A model generated the notes under the pieces. The model was not told the origin of the DNA. It saw nothing but the letters and a program-made list of their open reading frames with translations, and searched no databases. 64,000 nucleotides of DNA from positions 372,001 to 436,000 of the forward strand of contig NZ_JAKUCN010000001.1 of the NCBI RefSeq assembly GCF_022808595.1. Reading direction: 5' to 3'. The position numbers were made by a program, and so were the translations under genes. Each line of letters opens with the position of its first letter. Position 1 is the first letter of the stretch. Shown here one piece after another: positions 29,838 to 38,713 of this stretch. The stretch is from Microvirga solisilvae. GTDB lineage: Bacteria > Pseudomonadota > Alphaproteobacteria > Rhizobiales > Beijerinckiaceae.

Positions 29838-29861
29838 CGGGAACGAGCCTTCAGTCTTTCG

Positions 29862-29898
29862 AAAGCCGCATCGGGCGACCGGTGCGGCTTTTGCTTTT
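29862..29898 (+). terminator. Rho-independent terminator of the clpS-clpA unit
   Basis: A 13-bp stem (AAAGCCGCATCGG with CCGGTGCGGCTTT, one G-U pair) and loop GCGA are followed by TGCTTTT. It begins 25 nt after the stop. Confidence 0.9.
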
Positions 29899-29973
29899 GA
29901 AAGCGGCTTGGAGGCTGGTCCGCTTTCGCTCAGAATGCTTCGGCTTGAATCGTGAGATGATGGAGAGGCCAGC

Positions 29974-30534
29974 GTGACCAAGGTGATCGGCATTTCGGGG
30001 AGCCTACGCCAAGGCTCGTATAATTCGGCATTGCTTCGCCACGCGGCTGGGCTGATGCCGGAGGGGGCGGAGCTGATCGTCGAGACTATCCGTGGAATTC
30101 CGCTTTATGACGGCGACGTGGAAGCTGCCGAGGGAATTCCAGAACGTGTTGCGGTTCTCAAAGAGGCCGTGGCTGCTGCGGATGGTCTGCTGCTTGTCAC
30201 GCCCGAATACAACAACTCGATTCCCGGTGTGTTCAAGAACGCCATCGACTGGCTCACTCGTCCGGCATCGGATATTCCGCGCGTCTTCGGAGGCAAGCCC
30301 GTCGCGGTGATCGGAGCATCGCCCGGCGGCTTCGGCACCATCCTCTCGCAGAATGCATGGCTTCCAGTGCTGCGCACCTTGGGCGCGGATCATTGGTCAG
30401 GAGGGCGCTTGATGGTGTCGCGGGCTCAGAGTGTCTTCAATCAGGATGGAACGCTCACAGACCAAAAGATCGAAGGCCTGCTCAAAGACTTCTTGAAAGG
30501 CTTCGCCGATTACGTGAGCGCGAAGACGCCGTAA
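29974..30534 (+). CDS. NAD(P)H-dependent FMN reductase (flavodoxin-like)
   Basis: A 186-residue flavodoxin-fold oxidoreductase of the FMN_red family, which includes ChrR, azoreductases and quinone reductases. The FMN phosphate loop is GISGSLRQGSYNSALLR at 6-22. The second conserved block is TPEYNNSIPGVFKNAIDWLTR, and IGASPGGFGTILSQNAW follows. The start is GTG 29974 with GGAGAGG about 7 nt upstream. It probably reduces quinones or metal oxyanions using FMN and NAD(P)H, but substrates cannot be assigned. It is convergent with the histidine kinase gene, 20 nt away. Confidence 0.87.
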   Translation: MTKVIGISGSLRQGSYNSALLRHAAGLMPEGAELIVETIRGIPLYDGDVEAAEGIPERVAVLKEAVAAADGLLLVTPEYNNSIPGVFKNAIDWLTRPASDIPRVFGGKPVAVIGASPGGFGTILSQNAWLPVLRTLGADHWSGGRLMVSRAQSVFNQDGTLTDQKIEGLLKDFLKGFADYVSAKTP

Positions 30535-30554
30535 CCTGAGCGCCTGAGGATTAG

Positions 30555-32918
30555 TCAGGCCAGCGGCGCGTCCACGGTACAGGTCACGCCCGACGGTGCG
30601 AATTGGATCTCGACCTTGCCGTTGAGATCCTGAGCAAGGCTGCGTTCGATCAGACGAGTGCCAAAGCCTCGATGCGTGGGAGCGGAAACGTGTGGGCCGC
30701 CGCTCTCGGTCCAGGACAGATGCATGCGCGGTTCCGAGGTATTGTCGATCACCGACCACGTGATGCCGACCTTGCCGCACGTGTTGGAAAGAGCGCCGTA
30801 TTTCACGGCGTTGGTCGCCAGTTCCTGCAGCGCCATGGAAAGGGCGAGAGCCATTCGAGGTGAAACGCGAACGTCTGGCCCGGATGTGAAAAGCCGGTTC
30901 TCGCGTTCGTGCCGATAGGGCGCGATCGCCTCCGCGATAATCTCGTCGATGCTGGCGCTTTCCCAGTTCTCTCGCGTTAGCACGTCGTGGGTGCGTGAGA
31001 GGGCGAAGAGACGTGACTCGATGGCGATGCGGGCGACATCCGTGGTCTCCGCATTGCGGAGCGTCTGCGACGCCACCGATTGAACGGTCGCCAGGGTATT
31101 CTTCACCCTATGGTTCAACTCGTTCATGAGGAGCTGCTGATGCTCTTCCCAGCGCTTGCGTTCAGTGATGTCGAGAATGACGCCGCGTGACATGACGAGA
31201 CGACCGTTCTCATCCCGGATGTACTCGCCACGCCCATTGATCCAGCGGATGCTTTGATCGGGCAGCAAGAGCCGTATGATCCAATCGAAGAAGCGGACGG
31301 AGGGATTCTCGCGATCTTTCCGAACCGTGACGACCAACTTTGCGTGGTCATCGGGATGATAGCGTGCGCGCAAATCCTCGAGCGTCAGGACCTGTCCAGG
31401 AGGATAGGCGTAGAGTTCATTGAGCCGCGCGGAAGACTTGATCTCTCCTGTGATGAAATCAATAACGAAAGTCGCCAGCGACCCTGCATCGAGGGCGGAA
31501 CGCAGCTCGGCCTCACGCTCGCGAAGGGCCTGCTCCGCCTTCTTGCGATCCGTGATGTCGAGAAGAACGCCGATGGTGCGCGCGGGAATTCCATCCTCGC
31601 CCAACACCATCTCGGCCCGCATCAGGTGCCAGCGGAGCGCACCATCCGTCCTGTAGAAGCGGTACTCGGCCTCGTAGAAGCGATCCCCCTGTGACAGGGC
31701 ATCGACTGCCGTCTTCACCACATGATCGTAATCGTTCTGGTAGTAGCGGCTGCGTATCTCCTGGAGGTCGAGCGGCGCGTCGGGCGGGTAGCCCAACAAT
31801 CGGTTGAGTTCCGGACTGGTGCGGAGAGTATCGCTCGCCGTTTCATGCTCCCAGACGGCCATGTGGCTGGCATCGAGCGCGAGCTTCAATTGGCTCTCGC
31901 TCTCATGGCGGGCGAATTCCGCGCGCGCCCGCTCGACCGCATCCCATGTGCGTTCGGCGACATCGCGCGCGAGGGTGGCCTCGCTTTCCGTCCAACGCCG
32001 CGGCACCGGCTCGTGAAGATAGAAGAGAGCCTTGAGAGCCCCGTTCTTCACGAGAGGAACGACGATCATCGAGCGCGTGCCGATACTCTCCCAGGTGACG
32101 TGATGAACCGGCTCGACGCGCGGGTCGGCCTGGCTGTCGGCAACGATGATCGTCGAGCCATGACGAACCTCGGCGGCGAGAGCCGGACCGAAGCCATCCA
32201 GGATTCTGGTTTCACCGGCGAGACTCGGCACGGTTCCGTTCGTCCAATCCCGCTTGACGCTCGCAACCTCCTGCGTCTCGTCTACTTCCGCATAACCGGC
32301 ACGGGCCACGCCAAGGTGCTGACCGAGCATCTCGGCCGCCGTGGTGGAGATTTCGATGGGGTCCGTCAACGGGCGCAACCGGTCTCCCATATCCAGGAGG
32401 AAGGCGAGTCTCCGATCGTTGGCGACCTGACGGGTGGTTTCCGTGACGACGGCGAGAAAGCCGCGGATGATGCCCGCATCGTCCATGACAGGCGAGAAGG
32501 CAAACGTGAAGGAAGTCTGCTCCGCGTAATCGTTTCGCCCGAGCGTGAGCGGCTTGTTCTCATGATAGGAGGCCTCTCCTGCAAGCGCGCGGTCGACCAG
32601 CGGAGAGAGGTCGTCCCACGTCTCCGGCAGGATCTCCTTCAGGGGCTGTCCGAGAGAGGTGGGGTGCCAGGCCCCCATGATCGGAATGCTGGCTTCGTTA
32701 TAAAGAAGGCACAGTTCAGGGCCCCAGGCGACGAACATGGGGAACGGGGAGGGCAGCACGAGATTGAGCGCCCGGCGTAAGGCTTCCGGCCAGGTTTCGG
32801 GATAACCGAGGGGAGAGCGGGACCAGTCATGAGCCTGCATGATGGCGCCCATCGTCCCGCTATGGGGAAACGGATCAGGGGGAATGACCGACGTTCTGGC
32901 TTGCGCGAGAGTATTCAT
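30555..32918 (-). CDS. PAS/GAF-containing HWE-family sensor histidine kinase
   Basis: A 787-residue soluble sensor kinase. The approximate order is an N-terminal PAS-like domain (30-165), a GAF domain (175-335), two PAS domains with PAC tails (350-470 and 475-590), then the HWE dimerisation/phosphoacceptor and ATPase domains. The phosphoacceptor is H603 in LLMNELNHRVKNTLATVQS. The family-defining WxE is in LSWTESGGP, and the N-box is MALQELATNAVKYGAL. No membrane segment is seen, so the signal is probably intracellular (light or redox through PAS, or a small molecule through GAF). HWE kinases often act in general stress response circuits. No response regulator is adjacent. Confidence 0.9.
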   Translation of the reverse strand: MNTLAQARTSVIPPDPFPHSGTMGAIMQAHDWSRSPLGYPETWPEALRRALNLVLPSPFPMFVAWGPELCLLYNEASIPIMGAWHPTSLGQPLKEILPETWDDLSPLVDRALAGEASYHENKPLTLGRNDYAEQTSFTFAFSPVMDDAGIIRGFLAVVTETTRQVANDRRLAFLLDMGDRLRPLTDPIEISTTAAEMLGQHLGVARAGYAEVDETQEVASVKRDWTNGTVPSLAGETRILDGFGPALAAEVRHGSTIIVADSQADPRVEPVHHVTWESIGTRSMIVVPLVKNGALKALFYLHEPVPRRWTESEATLARDVAERTWDAVERARAEFARHESESQLKLALDASHMAVWEHETASDTLRTSPELNRLLGYPPDAPLDLQEIRSRYYQNDYDHVVKTAVDALSQGDRFYEAEYRFYRTDGALRWHLMRAEMVLGEDGIPARTIGVLLDITDRKKAEQALREREAELRSALDAGSLATFVIDFITGEIKSSARLNELYAYPPGQVLTLEDLRARYHPDDHAKLVVTVRKDRENPSVRFFDWIIRLLLPDQSIRWINGRGEYIRDENGRLVMSRGVILDITERKRWEEHQQLLMNELNHRVKNTLATVQSVASQTLRNAETTDVARIAIESRLFALSRTHDVLTRENWESASIDEIIAEAIAPYRHERENRLFTSGPDVRVSPRMALALSMALQELATNAVKYGALSNTCGKVGITWSVIDNTSEPRMHLSWTESGGPHVSAPTHRGFGTRLIERSLAQDLNGKVEIQFAPSGVTCTVDAPLA

Positions 32919-33046
32919 GCAGGGACGACGCGGCTTTTTGGCTTCTCGTTATGTAAGGCTATCACATATCTAGAGCGAGAAAGCCCCCTGTCAGCCTAAA
33001 AAGCTAAAAAACTTAAGCCAAGAAAGAATTGGGCGTTTTGCCCTGG

Positions 33047-34222
33047 TCACTCGTCTTGGAGGTGACGGAAAGGAGTGGCTTCCGAGAGCTCGGTGACGGC
33101 CTCCTCGACATAGGCGCGCTCCTGTTTGAGGTAAGCCTGTACAGCCTTTCGGAGGGAGGGGTCGGCAATATAATGGGCGGAGGACGTAAGGACGGGCCGG
33201 TAGCCCCTTGCGAGCTTGTGCTCGCCCTGTGCGCCAGCCTCCACCCGGTCGAGCCCCCGGGCGATGGCGAAATCGATGGCTTGGTAGTAGCAGACCTCAA
33301 AATGCAGGAAGGGGTGATCCTCGATGCACCCCCAGTTGCGCCCATAGAGGCGCTTGTCGCCGATCAGGTTGATGGCTCCCGCGATATAGCGGCCCTCGCG
33401 CTTGGCCATGACGAGCAGGACTCGGTCAGCCATACGCTCCCCGATCAGAGAGAAGAATCGGCGGTTGAGATAGGGCCGGCCCCATTTGCGCGAACCGGTA
33501 TCCATGTAGAATGCAAAGAACGCGTCCCAATGCGCTTCGGTGATCTTTGATCCCGTCACCCATTCAATGGAAATGCCGTTCGCCAGCGCATCCCGCCGTT
33601 CGCGCTTGATGGCCTTGCGCTTGCGGGAGGCAAGCGCCTCAAGGAAAGCGTCGAAGCTGCCATAGCCTTCGTTGAACCAATGGAACTGCTGGTCGTCGCG
33701 GCGCAGGAAATCATGGCTTGTGAAGGCTTCGAGGTCGTTCTGCTGCAGGAAGGTGGCATGGATCGAAGAGGCGCCGATTTGATCCCGCAAGGCTCTGAGC
33801 CCCGCGATCAGATGTGCGCGGATATTGTCCGCTTGTGGCCCGTTTGGGACGAGCAGGCGAGGGCCGGTCACAGGCGTGAAGGGCACGGAGACCTGGAGCT
33901 TGGGATAATAATGTCCGCCTGCGCGCTCGTAGGCATCCGCCCAGGAATGGTCGAACACGTACTCGCCCTGGGAATGGGACTTCACGTAGCAGGGCGCAGC
34001 TCCAAGCAGCGCTCCACTCTCGTCCTCGACAAGAACATGCACGGGCGCCCAGCCGGCCTTCGCGCCGACGCAACCGGAATCCTCCAGCGCGGAGAGGAAA
34101 GCGTGAGAGACAAAGGGATTGTGGGGATCGTCCTCGCCCGAGCCAGCATTGAGGGCGCAGGCATCCCAAGCGGCGGCCGGGACCGCTTTCAAACCTTGGG
34201 CGATTTTGACTTCGAATGTCAC
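33047..34222 (-). CDS. GNAT-like protein of the COG3146/DUF482 family
   Basis: This 391-residue protein of the DUF482 (COG3146) family has an acyl-transferase fold of the GNAT/FemAB kind. Conserved blocks include NPFVSHAFLSALEDSGC near 35, the HSWADAYERAGGHYYPKLQVSVPFTPV region near 92-120, HWFNEGYGSFDAFLEALASRKRKAIKRER, and LHFEVCYYQAIDFAIARGLDRVEAGAQGEHKLARGY near 325. It is probably cytoplasmic. The physiological acceptor is unknown. Peptidoglycan or amino-acid acylation has been suggested for relatives, but nothing in this sequence decides it. ATG 34222 is the natural start. Confidence 0.82.
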   Translation of the reverse strand: MTFEVKIAQGLKAVPAAAWDACALNAGSGEDDPHNPFVSHAFLSALEDSGCVGAKAGWAPVHVLVEDESGALLGAAPCYVKSHSQGEYVFDHSWADAYERAGGHYYPKLQVSVPFTPVTGPRLLVPNGPQADNIRAHLIAGLRALRDQIGASSIHATFLQQNDLEAFTSHDFLRRDDQQFHWFNEGYGSFDAFLEALASRKRKAIKRERRDALANGISIEWVTGSKITEAHWDAFFAFYMDTGSRKWGRPYLNRRFFSLIGERMADRVLLVMAKREGRYIAGAINLIGDKRLYGRNWGCIEDHPFLHFEVCYYQAIDFAIARGLDRVEAGAQGEHKLARGYRPVLTSSAHYIADPSLRKAVQAYLKQERAYVEEAVTELSEATPFRHLQDE

Positions 34223-34284
34223 TGAGTGAAAGGACCCCGCCGCTTGCTCCTAGAGCTAATCCTTCGGCAGGGTCCCTTCAATAG

Positions 34285-35037
34285 TCAGGGCAGGAAGCCT
34301 TCGAACACCATCTGGTCCGCATGCTTCTCGGCCTTGGCGCGATCCTCGGGATTGCGCACGGTCCAGGTCATGACGGGCAGGTTGCCCAGCAGCCTGCTGA
34401 GATAAGTCGAGGCGCAGGGCAGGTCCTTTACGCGCCAGGACAGGAAGTGCGGCTGCGTCTCTTCGAAATGCAGCAGGTTCGCCATCCGGTGCTTCTGCTC
34501 GGGAGAGAGGAAGCTGTCGGATTTCGAAGCGTATTCCAGCTCGCCGATGAAGCCGCGCGTGATGTTCGGCGCATGCTGGCGCAGATAGGCCACGATATCC
34601 GGATCGAACGACTTCACCACGAAGGGGCCGGTGTAATCGGCCAGCACTTCGATCACGCGCTTCGTCAGGCGCATGTCACCGTTGAACTTGCTCTTGATCT
34701 CGATCACCAGCGGGGTGCGGCCTGCGATCTTGGCAAGGTAATCCTTCAACGACGGAATCTTGTCCCCGCCCTTGGCGTTGGAGATACCGATGCCGGTGAG
34801 CGCGGAGAGGTTGCGCTCGATCACGAGGCCCGTATCGCCGGTGAGACGGTCGAGCTCGAAATCGTGGAACACGATGGCTTCGTTGTCGGCGGTCAACTGA
34901 ACGTCGAGCTCGATGGGAAAGGCGTGCGCGATGGCGGCTTCCGCGGCCGAGATCGTGTTCTCGATGATGCCGTTTGCTTTGTCATGGAGGCCGCGATGGG
35001 CGATAGGCTTCGCGACGAGCCAGCTGGGCGTGCTCAT
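34285..35037 (-). CDS. Glycerophosphodiester phosphodiesterase
   Basis: A 250-residue cytoplasmic enzyme with a TIM-barrel GDPD fold, expected to split glycerophosphodiesters into glycerol-3-phosphate and an alcohol. The catalytic HRG...H pattern is present (IAHRGLHD at about 12-19, ENT at 26-28, ELDVQLTADNEAIVFHD with the metal-binding Glu, Asp and catalytic His). No signal peptide is seen, so it acts on cytoplasmic substrates, unlike GlpQ. Its start codon overlaps the end of the ridA-like gene by 4 nt, forming a two-gene operon. Confidence 0.88.
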   Translation of the reverse strand: MSTPSWLVAKPIAHRGLHDKANGIIENTISAAEAAIAHAFPIELDVQLTADNEAIVFHDFELDRLTGDTGLVIERNLSALTGIGISNAKGGDKIPSLKDYLAKIAGRTPLVIEIKSKFNGDMRLTKRVIEVLADYTGPFVVKSFDPDIVAYLRQHAPNITRGFIGELEYASKSDSFLSPEQKHRMANLLHFEETQPHFLSWRVKDLPCASTYLSRLLGNLPVMTWTVRNPEDRAKAEKHADQMVFEGFLP

Positions 35038-35504
35038 TTGACTTCAAACATTCCTTCGACTTCGACACAGGCGTCGAGCGGCAGCTCGGCGACACCGATG
35101 GTGGAACGGGCATGACGGCCCGCATCGCCGAGCGCTTCGACCATCAGGTCCGACCCGCCATTCATGACGGGCGCGAGCGCGGCGAAGGTGGGCACGGCAT
35201 TGATGAAGCCGCCAAGGCGCACGCAGCGGGTGACGTTGTCGAGATTGCCAACGGCTGCTTTCAGCTGAGCAAGCAGGTTGATGGCGCAGAGGCGCGCGGC
35301 CTGTTGACCCAGTTCGGGAGAAACTTCGGCGCCGACCTTGCCCTTGTAGGCATCGGCGAGCTTGCCGTCCAGGCCGAGGCAGAGCTGGCCGGAGATGATG
35401 ACCAGATTGCCCGTGCGCACGAAGGGCACGTAGTTGGCGACGGGGGCTGCCGGCGTCGGCAGCACGATGCCCAGCTCCTGAAGTTTCTTGTCGACTGCGC
35501 TCAT
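35034..35504 (-). CDS. RidA/YjgF family protein
   Basis: A 156-residue member of the YjgF/RidA superfamily, of the YjgH-like longer subgroup. Characteristic stretches are NYVPFVRTGNLVIISGQLC and the C-terminal HARSTIGVAELPLDACVEVEGMFEV, which contains the conserved arginine (R in HARS) that binds the carboxylate of the enamine or imine substrate. Canonical RidA deaminates reactive 2-aminoacrylate. Whether this longer form does so is uncertain. It is the first gene of an operon with the phosphodiesterase (4-nt overlap). Confidence 0.85.
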   Translation of the reverse strand: MSAVDKKLQELGIVLPTPAAPVANYVPFVRTGNLVIISGQLCLGLDGKLADAYKGKVGAEVSPELGQQAARLCAINLLAQLKAAVGNLDNVTRCVRLGGFINAVPTFAALAPVMNGGSDLMVEALGDAGRHARSTIGVAELPLDACVEVEGMFEVK

Positions 35505-35687
35505 GGGGGCCTCTTGGGGTTTCCTTAGCGTGTAATAGTGTGAACGGATTAGTGGCGGATACCCATGAAGGACGCAAGCCGGAACATTGCCCTGTCCTCA
35601 AGGCGGTCCTATCTTCGCTAACGCATCGTGAGAGAAAGCGGGCGTCGCTTTCAGAAAACCGATGCTCCAAGCGAAATTGGAGATGTC

Positions 35688-36521
35688 ATGCGTTCCCTCA
35701 TCGTGGCCACCGGCCTAACCTTCGCCTCGCTCGGCTCCGCCTGGGCGGTGGAGGCCAAGGAGCCGGTTCACCTCGTCCCGCACAGGGCGGTTTATGATTT
35801 GTCGCTCGCCCGCTCGGAGGGCTCTAAGGGCGTCGAGTCGGCACGGGGGCGGATCGCCATGGAATTCGGCGGCGATGCCTGCGACGGCTATACGCTGAAA
35901 TACCGTCAGGTCACCATTCTCCAAGGCGGCGAGACAGGCTCGCGGACCGTCGATACGCAGACAGCCACTTTCGAATCCGGCGACGGCCTGTCCATGCGAT
36001 TCAAGAGCAGCTCCACAACCCAGGGGCTCGTGCGTGACGGTGTCGACGGCGATGCCCAGCTTCGTCCGGACGGTTCACTGGATGTGCGCTTCAAGCAGCC
36101 CCGCAACGACACCTATGCGGCCACGGGCCAGCCGATCTTCCCCACCGAGCACATGAAGCGCTTGATCGAGGCAGGACGGAAGGGTGAGCGTACCTATTCC
36201 GCCCGCGTCTATGACGGATCGGATGACGGCAAGAAGGTCTATGAGACCCTGACCGTGATCGGGAACAGGATCGAGCCGGGAGCTGGAAACCTGGAGGAGC
36301 CGGCCCGCCAGGACGCTTTGGCGAAGACCCCGCGCTGGCCCATGACCATGAGCTATTACGAAGAGGGCAGTGCCGACCGGGAGCCGGCCTATACGATCTC
36401 ACTCGAACTGTATGAGAACGGTATCGCCCGTGCGCTTAAGATCGATTACGGCGATTTCGCCCTGAAGGGCGATCTCAAGAGCCTCGAGGTTCCGGCAGCC
36501 TCCAGCGCCTGTCAGCGCTGA
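35688..36521 (+). CDS. eipB: EipB-like periplasmic cell-envelope integrity protein (DUF1849)
   Basis: A 277-residue protein of the DUF1849 family, known in Brucella as EipB, a periplasmic beta-spiral protein required for envelope integrity. A signal peptide covers about residues 1-20 (MRSLIVATGLTFASLGSAWA). Two cysteines, C65 (GGDACDGY) and C275 (SSACQR), match the conserved disulfide pair that links the N- and C-terminal ends in EipB. The HRAVYDLSL and YRQVTILQGG segments are typical. ATG 35688 follows GGAGATGTC. It is convergent with dinB, overlapping its end by 10 nt. Confidence 0.88.
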   Translation: MRSLIVATGLTFASLGSAWAVEAKEPVHLVPHRAVYDLSLARSEGSKGVESARGRIAMEFGGDACDGYTLKYRQVTILQGGETGSRTVDTQTATFESGDGLSMRFKSSSTTQGLVRDGVDGDAQLRPDGSLDVRFKQPRNDTYAATGQPIFPTEHMKRLIEAGRKGERTYSARVYDGSDDGKKVYETLTVIGNRIEPGAGNLEEPARQDALAKTPRWPMTMSYYEEGSADREPAYTISLELYENGIARALKIDYGDFALKGDLKSLEVPAASSACQR

Positions 36522-37789
36522 GGCTTGTTGCGAAGGGCGAGGCCCTTCTGAAGGGCGGCGGCGCCGAACTTCTCGCGGATCTTGTCGATGGCGGATTCCA
36601 TCTGCACCTGCTTCACCACGCTCTGGTCCGCGAGGTCGCCTTTGTCCGCTTCCGCCGCATCGCAGAGATCCGCCGCGCCGATGCCGATGAGGCGATAGGC
36701 CGTGCCATCGCACGCAGCTTTCAACAATTGCCGCGCAGGCTCGAAGAGGCGGGCGGCGAGCTGGGTTGGCGCAAGGCCTGAACGGGTGCGGGTGAGCAGG
36801 CGAAAATCCTTGTCCTTGAGCTTCAGCGTCACGCTGCGCCCGGCGAAACCGGAGGCCTTCATGCGGCGTGAGACCTTCTCCGACAGGCGCCAGAGGACCG
36901 GCTCCAGATCCTCGAACGATCTGAGGTCCGTGTCGAAGGTCGTTTCCGCCGAGATGCTCTTGGTTTCCCGCTCCGGCGTCACTCGCCGCGTATCCTCGCC
37001 CCAGGCAAGGCGCGAGAGGCGTTGCGCATCTCTTCCCAGGGCTTCGAAAAGCGCCTTCAGGGGAATGTCGCGCAGATGCGCGATCTGCGTCACGCCCACC
37101 TTCGCGAGCCGCGCCTGAGCCGACGCGCCGATGCCGGGAATGATGCCGACGGGCTTGTCGGCGAGGAAGTCCGGCGCTTCCTCCCGTCCGATGATCGAGA
37201 AGCCGCGCGGCTTCTGGAAGTCCGACGCGATCTTGGCGAGGAACTTGTTGTAGGACAGGCCGACCGAGATCGTGATGCCGATCTCCTGCTCCACCTTGTG
37301 GGCGAAGCGCGCGAGCGTCAGGGCAGGGCTGCCGTGATGAAGCCGTTCAGTGCCTGTGAGGTCGAGGAAGGCCTCGTCGATGGAGACCGGTTCCACGAGC
37401 GGAGTCAGCTCCAGCATCAGTTCGCGGACCTCGTAGCCCGCCTTGCGGTACTTCTCGCCGTTGGGTGGGATCACGACTGCATGGGGGCAGAGTTTCAGGG
37501 CCTGGAACATGGGCATGGCCGAGCGTACGCCATAGGTGCGCGCCACGTAGCAGCAGGTAGAGACCACCCCGCGCTTGCCGCCGCCGACGATCACCGGCTT
37601 GTCGGCCAGGCTCGGATCGTCCCGTTTCTCCACGGCCGCGAAGAAGGCGTCGCAATCCACGTGGGCGATGGAGAGGCTGTCTCGTTCCTTGTGCCTGAGC
37701 AGGCGCGGCGAGCCGCAGGCCTCGCAGCGGCTCGCCAGGGGCGAGGCAGCGAGGGTGAGGCAATCGCGGCAGAAAGGGGCGCTGCTCAT
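36512..37789 (-). CDS. dinB: DNA polymerase IV with N-terminal zinc-finger-like extension
   Basis: A 425-residue Y-family translesion polymerase. The catalytic palm begins AHVDCDAFFAAVE (Asp46 and Asp48) and includes VSIDEAFLDLTG with the Asp-Glu pair. The little-finger domain follows to about 370. Two CxxC pairs (C7/C10 and C22/C25) precede the palm, forming a possible zinc ribbon not found in E. coli DinB but present in related alphaproteobacterial proteins. No beta-clamp motif of the QLxLF kind is obvious at the C-terminus, which ends LQKGLALRNKPQR. The start is ATG 37789. No LexA box was recognised upstream. Confidence 0.9.
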   Translation of the reverse strand: MSSAPFCRDCLTLAASPLASRCEACGSPRLLRHKERDSLSIAHVDCDAFFAAVEKRDDPSLADKPVIVGGGKRGVVSTCCYVARTYGVRSAMPMFQALKLCPHAVVIPPNGEKYRKAGYEVRELMLELTPLVEPVSIDEAFLDLTGTERLHHGSPALTLARFAHKVEQEIGITISVGLSYNKFLAKIASDFQKPRGFSIIGREEAPDFLADKPVGIIPGIGASAQARLAKVGVTQIAHLRDIPLKALFEALGRDAQRLSRLAWGEDTRRVTPERETKSISAETTFDTDLRSFEDLEPVLWRLSEKVSRRMKASGFAGRSVTLKLKDKDFRLLTRTRSGLAPTQLAARLFEPARQLLKAACDGTAYRLIGIGAADLCDAAEADKGDLADQSVVKQVQMESAIDKIREKFGAAALQKGLALRNKPQR

Positions 37790-37804
37790 CGGGTTACTTG
37801 CGGA

Positions 37805-38095
37805 TTATTCGAACTCGGAGGGCGAGAGGGTCCAATGAGCCGACATGATGTGCTCCGGCTTGGTGTTCAGTTCCTTCGCCAGGGCAATCAGAAGCGGTTC
37901 ATCGGCTGCAACATAGTCAAGGATTCCGGCAAAAAAGCCAGGCTGGGAGGCCGCCGAGCGGATCGTGTCGGGCTGAAGCCCCGAAACCGCCAGAAAGCGG
38001 CTCATACGTTCTTCATCGCTCGTAATGAATGCGAAGGCGCTGAGAGCAATGTTCTCCGCTTCCTCCCGGTTCATCCGTTTTAAGGGTGTGTTCAT
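37805..38095 (-). CDS. DUF3572 family protein
   Basis: A 96-residue cytoplasmic protein matching DUF3572, found almost only in Alphaproteobacteria and typically next to divK. It is mostly helical: REEAENIALSAFAFITSDEERMSRFLAVSGL and IRSAASQPGFFAGILDYVAADEPLLIALA, followed by a short acidic tail. ATG 38095 is taken as the start, and ATG 38074 is an in-frame alternative. Neither has a strong ribosome-binding site. It is transcribed divergently from divK across a 99-nt gap and lies 15 nt upstream of dinB on the same strand, so the two may be cotranscribed. Confidence 0.8.
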   Translation of the reverse strand: MNTPLKRMNREEAENIALSAFAFITSDEERMSRFLAVSGLQPDTIRSAASQPGFFAGILDYVAADEPLLIALAKELNTKPEHIMSAHWTLSPSEFE

Positions 38096-38194
38096 GCTGT
38101 TGGTTTGCACTTCATCAATAGGTCGTACCCTACCTATATCATTCTGAGATGAAATGGGCCGGTAAATGCATGATCGGGCCCCAGGATAGCGCCA

Positions 38195-38578
38195 ATGAAG
38201 AAGACCGTGCTCATCGTTGAGGACAACGAACTCAACATGAAGCTCTTCAACGATCTCCTCGAGGCCAATGGCTATGCCACGCTGAAGACCAGCCACGGCA
38301 TCGAAGCCATGGAGCTGGCGCGCGCGCATAAGCCCGACCTGATCCTGATGGATATCCAGCTTCCCGAGGTCTCCGGCCTGGAGGTCACCCGCTGGCTCAA
38401 GGCCGACGAGGAATTGAAGTCGATCCCAGTGATCGCCATCACGGCCTTCGCCATGAAAGGCGACGAGGAGCGGATCCGCGAGGGGGGCTGCGAGGCCTAT
38501 ATGTCCAAGCCGATCTCGGTGTCGAAATTCATCGCAACGGTAAAGACTTACCTCGAGGCGGATGGGTCCCCTACCTGA
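38195..38578 (+). CDS. divK: Single-domain response regulator DivK
   Basis: This 127-residue receiver domain has no output domain. The acidic pocket is E9/D10 ([11 protein letters not shown]), the phosphoacceptor is D53 ([13 protein letters not shown]), the switch Thr is in [13 protein letters not shown], and the conserved Lys is K105 (SKPISVSKF). The sequence closely follows DivK, which in Caulobacter and rhizobia relays between the DivJ and PleC kinases and controls CckA-CtrA through DivL, setting cell-division asymmetry. ATG 38195 is preceded by AGGATAGCG. pleD, the usual downstream partner, is not next to it here. Confidence 0.92.
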   Translation: MKKTVLIVEDNELNMKLFNDLLEANGYATLKTSHGIEAMELARAHKPDLILMDIQLPEVSGLEVTRWLKADEELKSIPVIAITAFAMKGDEERIREGGCEAYMSKPISVSKFIATVKTYLEADGSPT

Positions 38579-38679
38579 TTGATTCACTTATGTTAATCGA
38601 CAGGAGCCATTTCCCACGTTCTGGGAAGCTAGGCCGTTAACATTTTTGGGAAAATGCCGTTTTTGCGCCACTTCCGCGC

Positions 38680-38707
38680 TTGCATCGGGGCATGTTTCCA
38701 ATATGTT
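38680..38707 (+). promoter_or_regulatory. Candidate promoter of the sRNA downstream of divK
   Basis: TTGCAT (38680-38685) and TATGTT (38702-38707) are separated by 16 nt. Transcription would start near 38714, just ahead of the structured segment. The match is moderate. Confidence 0.35.
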
Positions 38708-38713
38708 CAAAGA

